A stretch of DNA of 64,000 nucleotides, taken from NCBI GenBank assembly GCA_930367215.1, contig OV884059.1, forward strand, positions 151,278,511 through 151,342,510. Direction: 5' to 3'. The stretch comes from Pollenia angustigena. Taxonomy: Eukaryota; Arthropoda; Insecta; Diptera; Polleniidae. Below the pieces are notes generated by a model. The model ran no database searches, was not told the origin of the DNA, and saw nothing but the letters and a program-made list of their open reading frames with translations. The translations under genes and the position numbers were made by a program. Positions 23,190 through 35,426 of this stretch are shown one piece after another; the first letter of the stretch is position 1; each line of letters opens with the position of its first letter.

Positions 23190-23360
23190 GTTCTTTCCGA
23201 CTCGAATTGTAGTTGTAAGTGGGTAAAAAGAAATAAAAAATTAAAAAACAAACTGCTTAGTTCTATTGTCTTCGTAAGAAAACAACAAAAAAACAAATTT
23301 GACAATTCAGTTTTTTTGCACGGGCACAGTATATTATCAAAGTTATTTATTATATTTTGC

Positions 23361-24026
23361 ATCGATTTGTTTTGAGCGGGAATTCCCGGGATCCCGGGAT
23401 ATTGAAAAATAAATCCCATTTTCCGAGAAATTAAAAAGTCCGGGAAATGAAAAACTCCAACTCAGAATCTTTCTGAAAGGATCTAAGGATGTGCGTCCAT
23501 CCTGCTTTCGTAAGAAAGAAGCCTATGCAAAATCGGTCAATATTTTCACATGGCCTCCATACAAACTCCTATCCGGAATAATTTTTGTGCCGCAAAACAA
23601 TCTTGTTTGTTGGTATATTGCAACGATAATCGTCTTGCCAATTTTTTTTTAATCGGCCCATATTTTTCCATAGGCAACATACAAATACCAATCCCGAAAT
23701 TAGCTTTAAGTGCCATAACTTCCCTATAAATTTTGGTATTGACAAAAAATTTGGCAACGATCACTTTTATATAAGCTTCTATGTAATGACAAAATATTAT
23801 AATGGTTGGTCCAAAAGTGACTATAGTTCTCATATAAACCCCCCTCAAAATTCGCTTGTAGAAAAAATCTCATATTGCTGTTGACTTTTAGTTAATATTC
23901 GGCAGAAAGAACCATTTTATAAATCCTAACTTCATGAAAAAATTATTCTGTAGGGTATCAAATAGTCGGGTTTAAACTAATTTCTTTGAAACGTGTTACA
24001 TATTATTTCAAACGTGGCTTTTTAAA
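23361..24026. other. CCCGGGA cluster, then no gene
   Basis: 23377-23460 has GGGAATTCCCGGGATCCCGG and further CCGGGA words, possibly a hAT end. The rest is AT-rich with no recognised feature; opposite-strand frames at 23546-23848 lack motifs. Confidence 0.4.
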
Positions 24027-25330
24027 CCCTCCACCACCACTAGTGGTGGATCAGGGTCTCCTTAATTTATCATTCTATGTGTTACTTTTTTATTATTCAT
24101 CCCAGACCACATGAAGTAAATCCATTTAGCCATGTCCGTCTGTCCATCTGTTAAAAACAATTTCACTTTCGTAAAACTCAAAACAAAAGGCCAATGTTGG
24201 TGGCAAAATGCTTCTAAGCAATTTGGTATTGAAATCCAGCCAAATCGGTTCAGTAGAATAAGATTTATGGATCCAAATGTGGAACCACCACCCTAAAAAT
24301 TGATAATTTTGTTACAAAAATTGTAGACCTGAAATATTCCAACAGTAAAAAGTTGAAATTTTTTCCAAATACAATTTTCTAGAGCAAAACAAATTAATCA
24401 AAAAAGATGATTTTTGAAATTAATAAATTTTTATATGCTATGTACATTTACATATGTACATTGTACATATGTAAATTTAAGTCATCTTTAAGTTTTCTAG
24501 GAAAATTTTATGTAGTCAATAAATTCATTAAATTCTAGATCGATAAAATTTTTTTTAGAAAATTTTATTAAGTGCTAATTTTTATACACGGCCATATTCC
24601 AGAAATCGGAATTGAATACAATTGAAACCAAACACAATTTTTAAAATGATCGTATATATTCCTGATTTAAAGAGAAGTTTTTGTTTAAGCTAAGTGCTAC
24701 ATAAGGTATGAAATGAGGCTATCAGCGCAGAAGTGGTGTAAACCACAATTTAAATTGTTTACGGTTCTGGTGTAAGATCTGTTCTTTGCACTGATCTTTA
24801 CAGTGCAATAGTCGAGTTAGCAAACTGTTTGTATCCAAAACAGATGGCGCTTGAAACATAGTTTTTGCACGGACCGTTACAGCTAAGTACTAAAGTGCAA
24901 GAGTAGTGTTAACTCCTCATTATCTCATAATAAGTAGTCCGGGGTTACACCACTTCTGCGCTGATAGCCTCAAATATAAAAAGATAAGTATTTTTATGAA
25001 GGTCTAGATGGTATAATTTTGCTCATTTCGGACTAAGTCATTTCTAGATAAAATAATTTGGCTAATTTCATGTAAAGAAAATGTCTTAAGCCTTAACTTT
25101 GCTGTTTATCCGGTGTTGCCGCTGACTTTCCAAAAGTGTTAATCCAGAAGACATTTAATTTATTCATTATTGCTAACTTAATCAGGCTTTCAACAGACAG
25201 ACGGACGGACATTGCTTTTATCGTCTTATATTACCAAAAGAACCCAGAGTGTAGGTATTTCTGATAACTATTTTGATATTTAAGAAACGTAATTTTAACA
25301 CCCCTATCTTTTTGGTGGTGGATGTTAAAA
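24027..25330. mobile_element. Fly repeat element with GTCTGTCC/GGACGGAC arms
   Basis: Left part has the perfect palindrome CCACCACTAGTGGTGG (24034-24049) and GTCCGTCTGTCCATCTGTT; the right part has AACAGACAGACGGACGGACA and ends in CTATCTTTTTGGTGGTGGAT. The arrangement is inverted, as in other short fly elements. A MITE (24715-24971) is nested inside. Boundaries approximate. Confidence 0.5.
24715..24971. mobile_element. MITE (257 bp) with AAAT flanks
   Basis: Terminal inverted repeats are perfect over about 27 bases, starting GAGGCTATCAGCGCAGAAGT. AAAT precedes and follows the element, the same 4 bp target as element E. No coding capacity. Confidence 0.85.
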
Positions 25331-26679
25331 TAGTACGTTTTATTTAATAAATTAAATCATTATTTTTTTTGTAATAATTTTTTTATTAAACAAATATTTG
25401 AAAGTTGCTACTCCTTTTTGGTAAAAATGTAAAATTAAATTGAATTTCTAGATATAATTTAATTAAATTTATTCTTTTAATTCAAAAGGATATTTTTGTA
25501 AAAAAAAAGATAATTCTATTTTTTTTAAATACATATTTTACAAACATTTTTCTTTTTCCTTTTCAGATTGATGATGGTTCCTTTTCAACATTTTTTTTTC
25601 TACTAAATTCATATTTTAAATCCTAGCAAAAATCCTTTACCATAATAAATAAAAGTCTCCAGTAAATTAAAAAAACAAAATAGTATAGAAAAACCAGCAC
25701 TCGAATTCCAAACCTACAGAAAAAAAAATTTGCATAAGTGTATTTTGGCACCACTTCAGCACAAACAAACAGAATTTAATTCAATTTATGTATTCCAGTA
25801 ATAAAAATATAAATTCAAGAAATAAAGAAAAAGAAATACAAACCATTTAAAAAATAATGAAATACAAAATTAACCTGAAAATTGTAACTGCCCTAAAATA
25901 ATTAAGGAAGCACAAATTCACCCAAGCAAAATAGAGAAATTATTTAAAAATTTACAAAAAGCAAAAAAAAAAAAAAAAAAAAAATTAATAATAATAATAG
26001 AAATTAGATATTGAAAAACAATTTTAATGAAATATAAATATTTACCTTAAATAAAAAAAAAATATATATATATTTAATGAGAATAAACGAGTACTATGAG
26101 TGGATTTACAAAATGTATTAATTGTAGATAAAAACTAAATTGGAGAAATTTTATTTAATATTCTATTTGTTTTGGAGTATGTTGCAAAGTATAAACACTA
26201 ACCTCTAATTGCAAATTATGTTGCCACATGCTTTACAGTGGGATAAGTTAAAAATTTTCTGAAGCAAAATTACGGCATTGGATTTCGATCAAAATTATAA
26301 TACAATTTAAATGAGAACTTTGCAGGATATCGAATGCCGTAATTTGGCACCTTAAATTTTGGATTGTAGCAGCATACATGAAGAGTTCAGATTTATCTCC
26401 AAAGATTGATAACGATGCTTTTCAAGTATGACACTGAAGAGAAACGCTTTTGATTCTTGAGTTGCTTGTAAAATATCGAATGTAGTGACTTTCTGACAAA
26501 AAAAGATTTCCTGTTCGATAATTTAATGTCAATCACATCTATGTTACATACAAATTTACAGGTACAAAATAAATTAATATTTTCCGGTTTTTTTTTAATG
26601 GGAAAATTTAAGAATTTAGTTTAAAGTCGGTTTTTTGTTCAATTTGCGGTTACAAGATAATGTAGTCTGATCCAGTAAT
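25331..26679. other. A-rich stretch, no gene proven
   Basis: A pyrimidine tract ending in CAG lies at about 25545-25566, directly before ATTGATGATGGTTCC. From 25620 to about 26160 the plus strand is A-rich with several AATAAA words and a run of about 22 A at 25968. This looks like a 3' UTR, but no exon can be shown. Confidence 0.4.
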
Positions 26680-27423
26680 GGCTCAGTTAGGCGAACGTTG
26701 CTGTACCCGTAATGTACCGCACCGTACTGTCAGCACGTTGGTGCACTTATAGAACGTTTATAAACGTGTCATATGGTTTCCCATACATAAGCAAAAAGCA
26801 ATATTATACATAAAACAAAACACACAGTGATGGGAATCAAAAATGTTCAAATGGTGACCGTTGTGCAGAAAAGGTACCACGTGATTAAAATGGTATTAAA
26901 ACAGTATTTTGTGTATGTAAAAAATGTTAATAATTTAATATTTATATAATAAATTTACAATTTGTATTTTAGCATATAAAAATTTTTAGCATACATATAT
27001 TGTAAATGTGCATACACCAAACAAGGTTTTGATACCATTTAAAGTCTTTTATATGTTTCACATTTCCATTGTATGTGTATATGCATTTGTTTATTTTAAA
27101 CATCTAAACATATGTATATATGTATATTTGGAAATATGTTGTATTGTAAGTTGTTTTGTTGCAATTCCATAGATATACTTAAAAAAGTACCAAAAAAACA
27201 AGAGCAAAATTACCCGCATTCAATGTAACATACAAGCCGCCCATCGCTGTCTTACAAATGTCACGTAACAACGGCATGAAATTCTATTTTATACAGATTG
27301 GTACGTTGCAACTACGGTACATTGCATTTCGGTAAGCTTTTGTATTGGTTTTCATATAACAAAAAGCGAACAGCTGATAGAATCAGTACAGATATGGTAC
27401 AGCAACGTTCGCTAAACTGAGCC
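26680..27423. mobile_element. MITE (~744 bp), PIF/Harbinger-like
   Basis: Left GGCTCAGTTAGGCGAACGTT and complement of the right GGCTCAGTTTAGCGAACGTT begin a ~27 bp inverted repeat that continues GCTGTACC. TAA lies one base outside each end, a possible 3 bp TSD. No transposase. Confidence 0.8.
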
Positions 27424-27762
27424 TTAAGCCTAAATTACGATTTTTGTTAATTTTGAAACAATTTTAATACCAATTTTTTTTTGCTTTAGCTTATACCTTG
27501 TGTCCATTATAATGTTTAAAGCATTATTCCGTGGGGACTGTGTATGAGAGCTGGTAGAAATAATAAGCGATTTATTCCATTTTCGATACTAAGCTCTCTT
27601 TTGTTTAAGGGAAGCTTTTAGACGAAATGTTAACCGTTCAAAATGTCCAGTGTTATTGTGTCGTGGTAATGTCCTTATAACGAGAGCACGTTTGTATAGA
27701 GGACAGGTAATATTATCGACGGAAAAGGAACCTCTAAAAACTTCTTTTATAAGAGGACTAAC
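27424..27762. other. No gene seen
   Basis: Relatively GC-richer patch. Overlapping frames on both strands (27589-27958) show no motif and may be an artefact of few stop codons. Confidence 0.4.
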
Positions 27763-28068
27763 GCCATACCTAAACAAGAGCGGAAAGCGTTTTCTGGCTG
27801 TCAAAAATTCTCATGCCCATACAATTTGTATGAAGCATCCCTAAAAGGCGCGGCGTCAACGCTTTACAATTGGAAAATCCGATTTTGACAGCGCGTTTAA
27901 TAGTGAAGTTGGCCGCTATTGTTAATAAATAATGGCAATTTAGCTGTTTTTTTGTCAATCTAGCGGTTTTTTCTCTTCTATTTTTTTTCTATTATGTGGG
28001 TTTTATTAAACAAGAAAGTTAACACTACTGTTTTTGGCACAACGTTGACGCTCTTATTTAGGTATGCC
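27763..28068. mobile_element. Possible MITE with ~20 bp inverted ends
   Basis: GCCATACCTAAACAAGAGCG (27763-27782) pairs with the complement of 28049-28068 (GGCATACCTAAATAAGAGCG), differing at two positions. TSD not identified. Confidence 0.5.
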
Positions 28069-28324
28069 ATATCAGCGTAAAAGCTAAGCGGAAGAAAACG
28101 TTCCGCCTTCCACTCTTGTGTAGGTACCTCTGTTAGACTCTATTACAAAAGTGCTTTTAACAGACATCGGAATAGAAATCGCTAAATAGCCTTCACATAT
28201 AAAATTTTTAGTTGGAGGATGGCATACTACTCTTTTTTTGCAAAAATCCCAAAAAAAAAACATTATCCTTCTCCAGATATTTAATCAATTATGTTGTCCT
28301 TGTAATAGAGGTTTTACGCTTACT
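28069..28324. other. No gene seen
   Basis: No recognised feature. Confidence 0.5.
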
Positions 28325-28690
28325 TTTTCTCACAGAAAAAAATATCAATGTTAAATTAACATTGCGCAATGTTGATTTGAAATCACAGTAAATTTCTGCA
28401 AAAGTATGGACTTTATTTAAAATTATTATTGTTTCATATTAATTTTAAACGAAAAATGTTAAAATAACATTGTTCAGTATTGAATTTATAAATCAAAATA
28501 AATAATTATATTCTCTCTCTCTCTCTCTTTGGTTCCGCGGGTAAGTGTTTAGAATGTTTCTTAAATTAACGCATATGTTGTCTCTGTAGCTTTTTCTCAC
28601 TGTTATTTCAAACTCAAACGAATTCGATTCTACAAGAAATTCAAAATTTTGCACTGTTATTTCAATATCAATGTTATTTTGCTCTATTTC
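28325..28690 (+). repeat. Dispersed repeat H, copy 1
   Basis: Shares, in opposite orientation, a series of blocks with 56440-56700: CTCTCTTTGGTTCCGCGGGT, GCATATGTTGTCTCTGTAG, CTGTTATTTCAAACTCAAAC and GATTCTACAAGAAATTC. Also contains the short palindromic TTAACATTGCGCAATGTTGA. Confidence 0.65.
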
Positions 28691-29770
28691 AAAAATACCA
28701 TTGCATAGCCGTGTGGGGCGTACAAAAATATATAAAAAAAAATATATTGTAACTTTTCGTCTATCGTGAAAAAAGTTTCCGCACCGGAAGCGTTGAAGTT
28801 TTGTTTTTATATGTATATTTTTTTTTATTTAAACGGTTACTTTTGTCTTAAATAAGTTATTTTTTGTTTCAATTCTTATATAATCTTCAAAAGCAAACCA
28901 TTTAGTTTAATGCAAAAGTTTGATCAAATAGCGATAATTTAAGCTGATAAAGTACCTTTCTTTACCTTGTTTTAATTTTTTTTTCTTTTAATTCAAAATC
29001 ATCTCCAACTATTTTGATAAGTAAGTTTAACAAACATTAAGTAAATCTTTAATAGACTTCACGAAAGCTTATGAATGTTTCTTAAATAGATGCAATTGTT
29101 CTGATTCTTGGCTATCATCCGCTTTTAACAATTTCCGTTTAATTAGCAATTTTTACCGAATTTTCTTATAGTTTTAAGAAATTTTAATCAATTTTATGGC
29201 TTGTTTGATACATTAAAAATTTTCGCAAATTTTGTGCAAACTTTTCCGAATTCTTGCAATTTTCGCGTAGCTTTGTTGCTCTTTAAGGCAATCGTCGCCA
29301 TTTTAAAAATAGCCGAATAAACAAACCGAAGTCACATTTTTGACAAGGCACTATCGATTTATACGTGGCGAAAAGTGCAATGCCTTAGGCCATTACTACG
29401 GGGAAATTTTTAAGAATGAAAAATGCTACTCTTTTAGAGAGCAAAGTATTTTTAAAAAACGAACACCAAAATTTTTTTTTTTAAAAAAAATGTCACATTT
29501 TTTTAAGAAAAAAAAACACCATTAATGGGTTTCAAAAAATTGCATAAATTATTTTTTTTTTTAAATTCGGAAATGGTTTTGAACCAACACAACATTTTGT
29601 ACTTAATATGATTTACATTGTTGATTTTCAAAATCAGTACAAGTTATCACATCGTTGCATTAGAATAAATGTTTGTTAAGTACCTATATAAATAATAAAA
29701 TGCTTATTTGTATTATTCGTAGAAAATTTTAAAAACTGCAGTGATCCAAAAAAACTATTTTTACTTATTG
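28691..29770. other. No gene seen
   Basis: AT-rich, with long T and A runs. AAAAACACCATTAA at about 29512 resembles the right end of element F, without a partner end. Confidence 0.45.
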
Positions 29771-30335
29771 ATATGGCTAATTCCAAAGTGTTGAACGTGA
29801 CAGTCGTACGCATCAAAAATGCAATAACATTTTAAACAACAAATATTTTTACGTTCTCTTAACCCTTAAATTATAGCACTAAGAAAGCACTGTTATCTAT
29901 GCTAAAGTTTATGGCGGGCGCGATTCTAGGTCAAAGATAATGGCAAAAGAAGTAGCGGCTCGAACGTGAAAAAAAACAGAAGTAGTTTTTTTGGCCATGT
30001 ATAAAAAGGCGTAATTCAGCGAAACCTGGCACAATTTTTTGTCAAACTACTTTCAGAAATTTACGTAGCAATGTAACATTAAAATGTCTTGGTTTGATTC
30101 CAAAATCTTCTGTATTTTTTTTTAAGCCAAAATCTGGGTCGATACGTGACATTTCGAACGTGAAATTTTTTCAGTAATAATTTAACTGAGTAATGTTAAA
30201 AATAAAATAAAAATTTACCATTAATCCGAATAATATATTTTGGAAATTTTTTTGGAATAATTTTTATCAAATATCACCTCTTTTAAGAAAGATAAATATT
30301 ATAGAAAACATACAATAAAACATTCTCACATTAAA
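29771..30335 (+). repeat. Dispersed repeat D, copy 2
   Basis: Matches 8759-9065 in two blocks, 29771-30010 and about 30258-30335, with about 245 bases between them that are absent from copy 1. That middle part repeats the word TTCGAACGTGAAA, which suggests copy 1 is a deletion derivative. Confidence 0.7.
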
Positions 30336-30625
30336 GACCTGCACAGATACATCTGTTTCTGTGTTTTTTTCTAAAGTGGATGCGTATGGATGAGTGCTCT
30401 TGTGTTTCTGATATAAGTTGATATTGATATGATTTGTAAAATAGCGGATGTAAGTTGACAAAAAAGCGAAAGAGAGTATCATATCTGCTAATATCTGATT
30501 CGCGAAAGCAGATACTAGTGGACTGATGGAATACAATAAGTTACTTAGGGTGAGTTCCAAAATATCGAACATAAAACATTATAAAATACAAAATAAAACA
30601 AAATATTTACAATCGTGATCAAACT
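30336..30625. other. No gene seen
   Basis: A 101-residue minus-strand frame (30267-30572) has no recognised motif. Confidence 0.4.
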
Positions 30626-30830
30626 ACCTTTAATTTGAGTACCTACACATGTGAGTGGATGGGTGCACTTTTTTTTACCCAAAGGGCCAAAAAAGTCCCG
30701 CCCGCCCTAAATTTTATTATTTTCGTTTTTCTTGTACAATTACCTTTAATTTGAGTATCCACACATTCAACTAAGTGGGCGGGGCGGTTTTTTTGGTCCA
30801 GAGGGCCCCACGGGCCTCAGCCCCCTTAAG
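30626..30830. repeat. Two ~116 bp tandem units, GC-richer
   Basis: ACCTTTAATTTGAGTA starts both units (30626 and 30742), each followed by a G/C-rich GGGCC...CCCGCC or GGGCGGGGCGG stretch. No coding function seen. Confidence 0.7.
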
Positions 30831-31079
30831 TTTTAATTATGTTTTTCTTCTTTTTTTATTTCTGAATCGGGTAGCATATTTTTTTTACTTTTTTTTCGTA
30901 CGCCCCGTAAAGTGCACTTTTGCCTTATTTTGTTTTTAAGCGAATGTGTTCGGCAAGTTTTTTAAATCCTTATTATGCGATTCCAGTGAGGAATTACAAG
31001 CAGAATAATATGCTGTTATTAAAGACGAATGAGCCAATTTATAAGAATTTGGAGCTTGTTCAATCGGTTTTAGACATCC
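30831..31079 (+). pseudogene. Unrecognised coding remnant beside element E copy 2
   Basis: An open frame reads on the plus strand from about 30920 to the stop at 31136-31138 (LVQSVLDILI, NNKNTSKIAPMSLHTY). It ends about 180 bases before the E terminus and enters E-homologous sequence, so it could be the tail of the E transposase. It has no ATG at its start and no motif I recognise. Confidence 0.3.
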
Positions 31080-31317
31080 TTATAATCAACAATAAAAATA
31101 CAAGTAAAATAGCGCCTATGAGCTTACACACTTATTGAAGGAAAATTTTGAACAAGAAATTATACACTATTTTTTCCAACGACATTTTGACCCACTTTTT
31201 GGAAGTAGAATTTGACGAAATTTTGACCAAACATAAAATCAATGATGGAGATTCTAAATATGCAATAAAAAAATAATGGTGTACATGCGTATACACTATT
31301 GTTTTATTGAGGGGACG
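31080..31317 (-). mobile_element. Element E, copy 2 (one end)
   Basis: The reverse complement of 20202 to about 20420, including the terminal CGTCCCC at 31311-31317. Homology stops near 31080, beyond which different sequence follows. The other end was not found. Confidence 0.75.
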
Positions 31318-31899
31318 ATATATTCGTCATTTATTTTGTACTTAGATGCATCATAACTACTAACCAATATCCCAGCATTCTTTTTCCCAAACTTTACTAT
31401 ATTGTCTTTCATATTTACTTAGTTTTGGGGAAGACATACATATTTTTCTTGAAAATTGTCTTTAAAAAATTAAAAATTTTGTGTGTTGACAACGGTTTAA
31501 GATTCTATGTTTAAATTTTTTTTTTTTTTTTAAACACTCCTTCAAGAAAAAAAGTGTAAAATCCCCAAAAAATCCCCGATATTTTTTTTTAAATCCCCAA
31601 TCCCCAAATGACTTTATTTGTCCTTTTTGCTCGCATGAAATCCCCAACGAAAAATTACCATTCTAGTTGGACCTAACTGTACTAACTATGTCAGCCCTGC
31701 TTAAGTACATAAAAGCACGATCAAGCAGCACTTTTTGAAAATTTTTGGTTTTATACTAATAATGCAATAAAAAAACATTGCATACCTTAAGGCTGTCACT
31801 GCGGTAATTGAAAGTGTAGCCATATTTCTAGTTTATGAATGTGAACAACTGACAATAAAATGAGCAGTTTCGTCATGACAGGCGATTGCATGTGTGTTG
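31318..31899. other. No gene seen
   Basis: AT-rich with long homopolymers near 31515. Confidence 0.5.
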
Positions 31900-32294
31900 T
31901 AGATTTGTAGTTGAGGTTTTTGTACTGGAGTTGGAGTCGAAGTACCCAAAAAAAAATTTAAAATTTTGTTTCAATATTTTCCAAAATAAAAAATTTTAGG
32001 AGGGTCTGCTTTTAAAGTATTAAAGTCAGAAAATAAGTACCAGTCTACTTCCACAGGGAATTAAAGGAAGCTCAATGCAGCACGTGTTAAAATTAGTATA
32101 TCGATTTGAAATTTGTACAGAATAATTCGCTTGCTACATTTAACCATTAAAATGATACTGAATTAAAAAAAGAGTTTAAAGTCATATAAGGACAAATAAG
32201 GAGTCGGAGTGGGATGGATTTGGAATCGGACTTAAAAAATTTCAGCGGTTGGAGTCGGAGTTAGAACTTTTTTTGACCACTCCACAGCCCTACT
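31900..32294. mobile_element. hAT-like terminal fragment with GGAGTCGGAGT motifs
   Basis: Contains repeated GGAGTCGGAGT / GGAATCGGAC words and finishes CACTCCACAGCCCTA, a terminus seen in hAT elements whose ends read TAGGGCTGTGGAG. A left terminus was not found, so it is probably truncated. Confidence 0.5.
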
Positions 32295-32344
32295 ATTAAT
32301 GTCAGTTTGTTCATACAAAAATAAAAAATTTTGTTTTTTAATTT

Positions 32345-32680
32345 TGTTTTTTCTTTTTACCCACTTACAACTACAATTCGAGTCGGAAAGAACCCAACCA
32401 ATTGTAGGGGGATGTTAGAAAGGATAAACTCACTGTTTATTGTTGGTGTTTTGTTTAAGCTTTGATATTGTTACAAGTAAGACTTTGAGTGTTTAAAATT
32501 CTTATTCGCTTTAGGGTTTTATTTGTATAATATTTTTAGCTTTTCTAAAATCTTTGGAAAAGGTTTCCTGATGATCTGGCCTAAGCAACCAGTGAAATGC
32601 GCATAGAGGCTAGCTTAACCTCAACTATAAATTTCAGTGTATTTATCAAATATGAAAAATTGGTAATTTAGCACGTCATA
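32345..32680 (-). repeat. C repeat, uninterrupted copy
   Basis: Reverse-strand copy with ACCCACTTACAACTACAATT, AACTCACTGTTTATTG and CTGGCCTAAGCAACCAGTG. It serves as the empty-site reference for the insertions at 21363 and 22127. Confidence 0.8.
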
Positions 32681-34077
32681 CGAAAATCTTAATAAAAAAG
32701 ATTATGGTTAAAAATTTCTTTCTAAAAAGTAAAATTTGTTTTTAAAAATGACTTAAGAAGGTCAAAATAGTAATTATCTCACATCATTTTAAGACTTTGT
32801 TGTTTCTGAAAACGACGGTAAGCATAACAGCGCTAAATTACGATTAAAAATTGTTAGCAAATAAACGAATTTACAAATTTTTACAGTTCATTCGCGAGGG
32901 CGTAACAATGCGCAGCTTGCACAGATTGCGGGGCTTTTAAACAGTGTCATGAAAACCCTTATAGTGTTTTTATTCCACTCAATTAGTTCTAGTATTAAAC
33001 AATTTTCAATTATTTTAATAGCTAAACCAACTAATTCAATTACGAATTAAGAAAATTTTATATATTTATAAAAAGCACAACTAAATTAAAAAAGCAAAAA
33101 TAAAAAAAAACTTTGTTAACTAACACGATAAATGTCCATAAATAAATTGATGTGTTTTCACTAAATTTACATAAAAAAAAAATAAAAATTAAGAAAGACT
33201 AAAAACTATAAATAGCTATCTATATACATATATGTGTATATTATACATAGTCAGTAATAAATGAAAATAATATTTAAATAATACAGTTTTTAATTTCTTT
33301 TTTTTAATTAAATTTTCTAAATAATTGTTTTTCTATTTTTTTGCATTTACTATAGAAAATATTTGATTGCATTTAAATAGTGTTTTAATTTCAATATCTA
33401 TAATATTTTTAAGTTTAATGAAAAAAGGCTTAAAATGTGATATTTTGTAATAATTTATAAAATATTATTCAAATTTATTATGTATTATACAGTATGAAAT
33501 AACAAAAGTTTTGACGTAAACAACAGCAACAACAAAGAAAAGATTATATATTTTAAACAAAAAAAAAAAATATATTAAACCATTATGTACATGCATACAC
33601 GAGTAATATGTTTAACAATGCAAATTAAAGTGAACATATTATTTTAAAATTATAACAAATTATAAATAAATATATTTATTATGAAATTATGTTCAGAAAT
33701 TGACTTGATAGAGAAAACAAATCCATAAAATGAACAAATTAAAAGAAAAAACAAAACTACAATAAATAAATAACATTATAAATGATTGTAAATTAATCTA
33801 AACTAATAAAAGTCAAAATAAAGAAATAGAGAAATGAATAAATACATGTTAAAAAAAAATAATGTTTTATTTTGAAAAACATTTGTACTATTTGGTGCCA
33901 TTGAAAGCGATATAAAATGTTGACGATTTCCAACAGGAAAAGTAATATTTTACACGTTTTTGACTAGAAGTGATATTCTAATTTGAACTCATTTTCTTAC
34001 TAAAGAGAATCTGTTATGGTAAGTAGAAACATTTTTTGGAAGGGGAAAAAACAACTTGCTGGGCTAATATTCGGACC
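32681..34077. other. A-rich stretch, no gene proven
   Basis: From about 33050 to 33860 the plus strand is strongly A-rich with many AATAAA words, resembling a fly 3' UTR in composition. No ORF or splice structure can be demonstrated. Confidence 0.4.
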
Positions 34078-34429
34078 CTTGCACACAGTGTTGCCAATTT
34101 AGCTATTTAGTGGCTAGATTTAGCCATTTTTCACCCTGTTTAGCCATTAAAAAATTATTTTAGCCATTAGCCATTTTTTTAGCCATTTTTCAACTTGTTT
34201 AGCCATAAAATTTATAAAATTAATATAAACATTTTGAACAATTAAAACGCCTTTAATTTAAATCACAACTTTTACAAATGTTGAAAATCGCTATAAACTA
34301 TGACGCTGAAACATCTTTTAAAATAAAGCAACAGTATTCCACTATTAAATTTATAAAACGCTGTTTCTTTCTGGTTGCAAGTATTTCAATTAAGGGATGC
34401 AGGCGGTAACAAAATTGTTTTAGAAATTT

Positions 34430-34535
34430 CAGAATTGCCTATAAAGAGCAACTTCCATGGTCTAATGCTGAAGTAGAGAGGGTGTTTAGCCAAGAAAACA
34501 TCGTTAACAGAAATTGGAGAAATAGGTTACATTAA
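34430..34535 (+). pseudogene. hAT transposase C-terminal fragment
   Basis: The short open stretch reads LPWSNAEVERVFSQ then RNRLH and a stop. This is the C-terminal dimerisation signature of hAT transposases, in which SNAxVERxFS packs the two subunits. It sits inside hAT-B in the plus orientation. The rest of the transposase is gone. Confidence 0.8.
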
Positions 34536-34568
34536 GCAAACGTTAATTCGATTTTATCAATTAGGTAA

Positions 34569-34875
34569 ACATTTTTACCATAAATATTTATACCACAGTA
34601 TTGGAGAGGGTACTATGCGTTTGTACTGATGTCTGTAACACCTTAAAATATTGGTCCTTAGCCCATCTTTACGTATACCGATTAACTCAGAATCACTTTC
34701 TGAGTCGAACTAACGATTTTTGTCCGGCTGGCTGGCTGTCCATGTAAACCTTGTGCGCAAAGTACAGGTCGCAATTTAGAGATTATTTGATAAAATTTGG
34801 TACAAAGGTTCTAATGTGGTGTAGATTATCATAAAGTCGGGTTTAACCGACTATACTTTCTTACTTGTTTTTTAT
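34569..34875 (+). repeat. Fly ATACCC-type repeat nested in hAT-B
   Basis: Carries TTTATACCACAGTATTGGAG, AGGGTACTATGCGTTTGTAC, ACGTATACCGATTAACTCAG, a GTCCGGCTGGCTGGCTGTCC stretch, and ends CTTTCTTACTTGTTTTTTA. The same pattern is seen at 18838. Confidence 0.65.
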
Positions 34876-35268
34876 TGTAGATCTGGACTCTAAAGGTTGG
34901 GTAAATGTTGTCGTGATTATGATTTACCTTCAAATTATTTAAAACTTATGATTATTTGGCACTAATGAGTGATTCCTATGAGATGTACAGTAACGACATC
35001 AAATTTTTCGATGATTTAATTTTTTAATATTAATTTATTATAATATTAATTTACGTTTATTTTTATTTAACAAATTGATCTTAACTCACAATTTCATCGT
35101 TAACAACTTTAAATTAATTATTTATGTTCTGTTATTGAATTTTAATGTGTTTTTATTTAAAAAAACTTTTAGCCATTTTTTATCCCATTTTTTACCCCAT
35201 TTTTAGCCATTTTTTGCCCTAAATTTAGTCATTTTTGGCTACCAAGTTTTGGCAACACTGATTGCACA

Positions 35269-35426
35269 AGTGTTAATCTTAATTACTTAACTAATTAATT
35301 TTACATACAATCATAAATCTTATTATGTGTAAAAACAAATAAGAAAGTTGGTCAAACTCTTATATAGAGTAAGTGTCTCTATTTGTTTTTAGACTGCCAA
35401 ATTTTTAGTTTTAGTCCGATTGAATA
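35269..35426. other. Short spacer, no gene
   Basis: Between the hAT-B TSD and the piggyBac TTAA. No recognised feature. Confidence 0.5.

Larger units (their letters stand above)
20139..23360 (+). repeat. C repeat copy carrying three nested insertions
   Basis: C-repeat pieces appear in the right order at 20139-20201, 21221-21362, 22026-22126 and 23190-23360, with a different transposon between each pair. Removing the three insertions and one copy of each TSD leaves a continuous C sequence like the uninterrupted copy at 32345-32680 (reverse strand). Confidence 0.85.
34086..35260 (+). mobile_element. hAT-B element (1175 bp)
   Basis: Ends CAGTGTTGCCAA and TTGGCAACACTG are inverted. Flanks CTTGCACA (34078-34085) and ATTGCACA (35261-35268) form an 8 bp TSD with one mismatch. 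Subterminal regions are arrays of TAGCCATTTTT. It keeps a transposase C-terminal fragment and has an ATACCC-type repeat nested in it. Confidence 0.9.

Noticed and set aside
18957..23460. One large hAT bounded by the two CCGGGA-rich blocks
   Set aside because: No matching terminal repeats or 8 bp duplication, and the interior is explained by the C repeat with its nested insertions.
27589..27958. Overlapping frames on both strands
   Set aside because: No motif on either strand; likely a local drop in stop codons.
30267..30572. 101-codon minus-strand frame
   Set aside because: Overlaps the conserved end block of repeat D; no motif.
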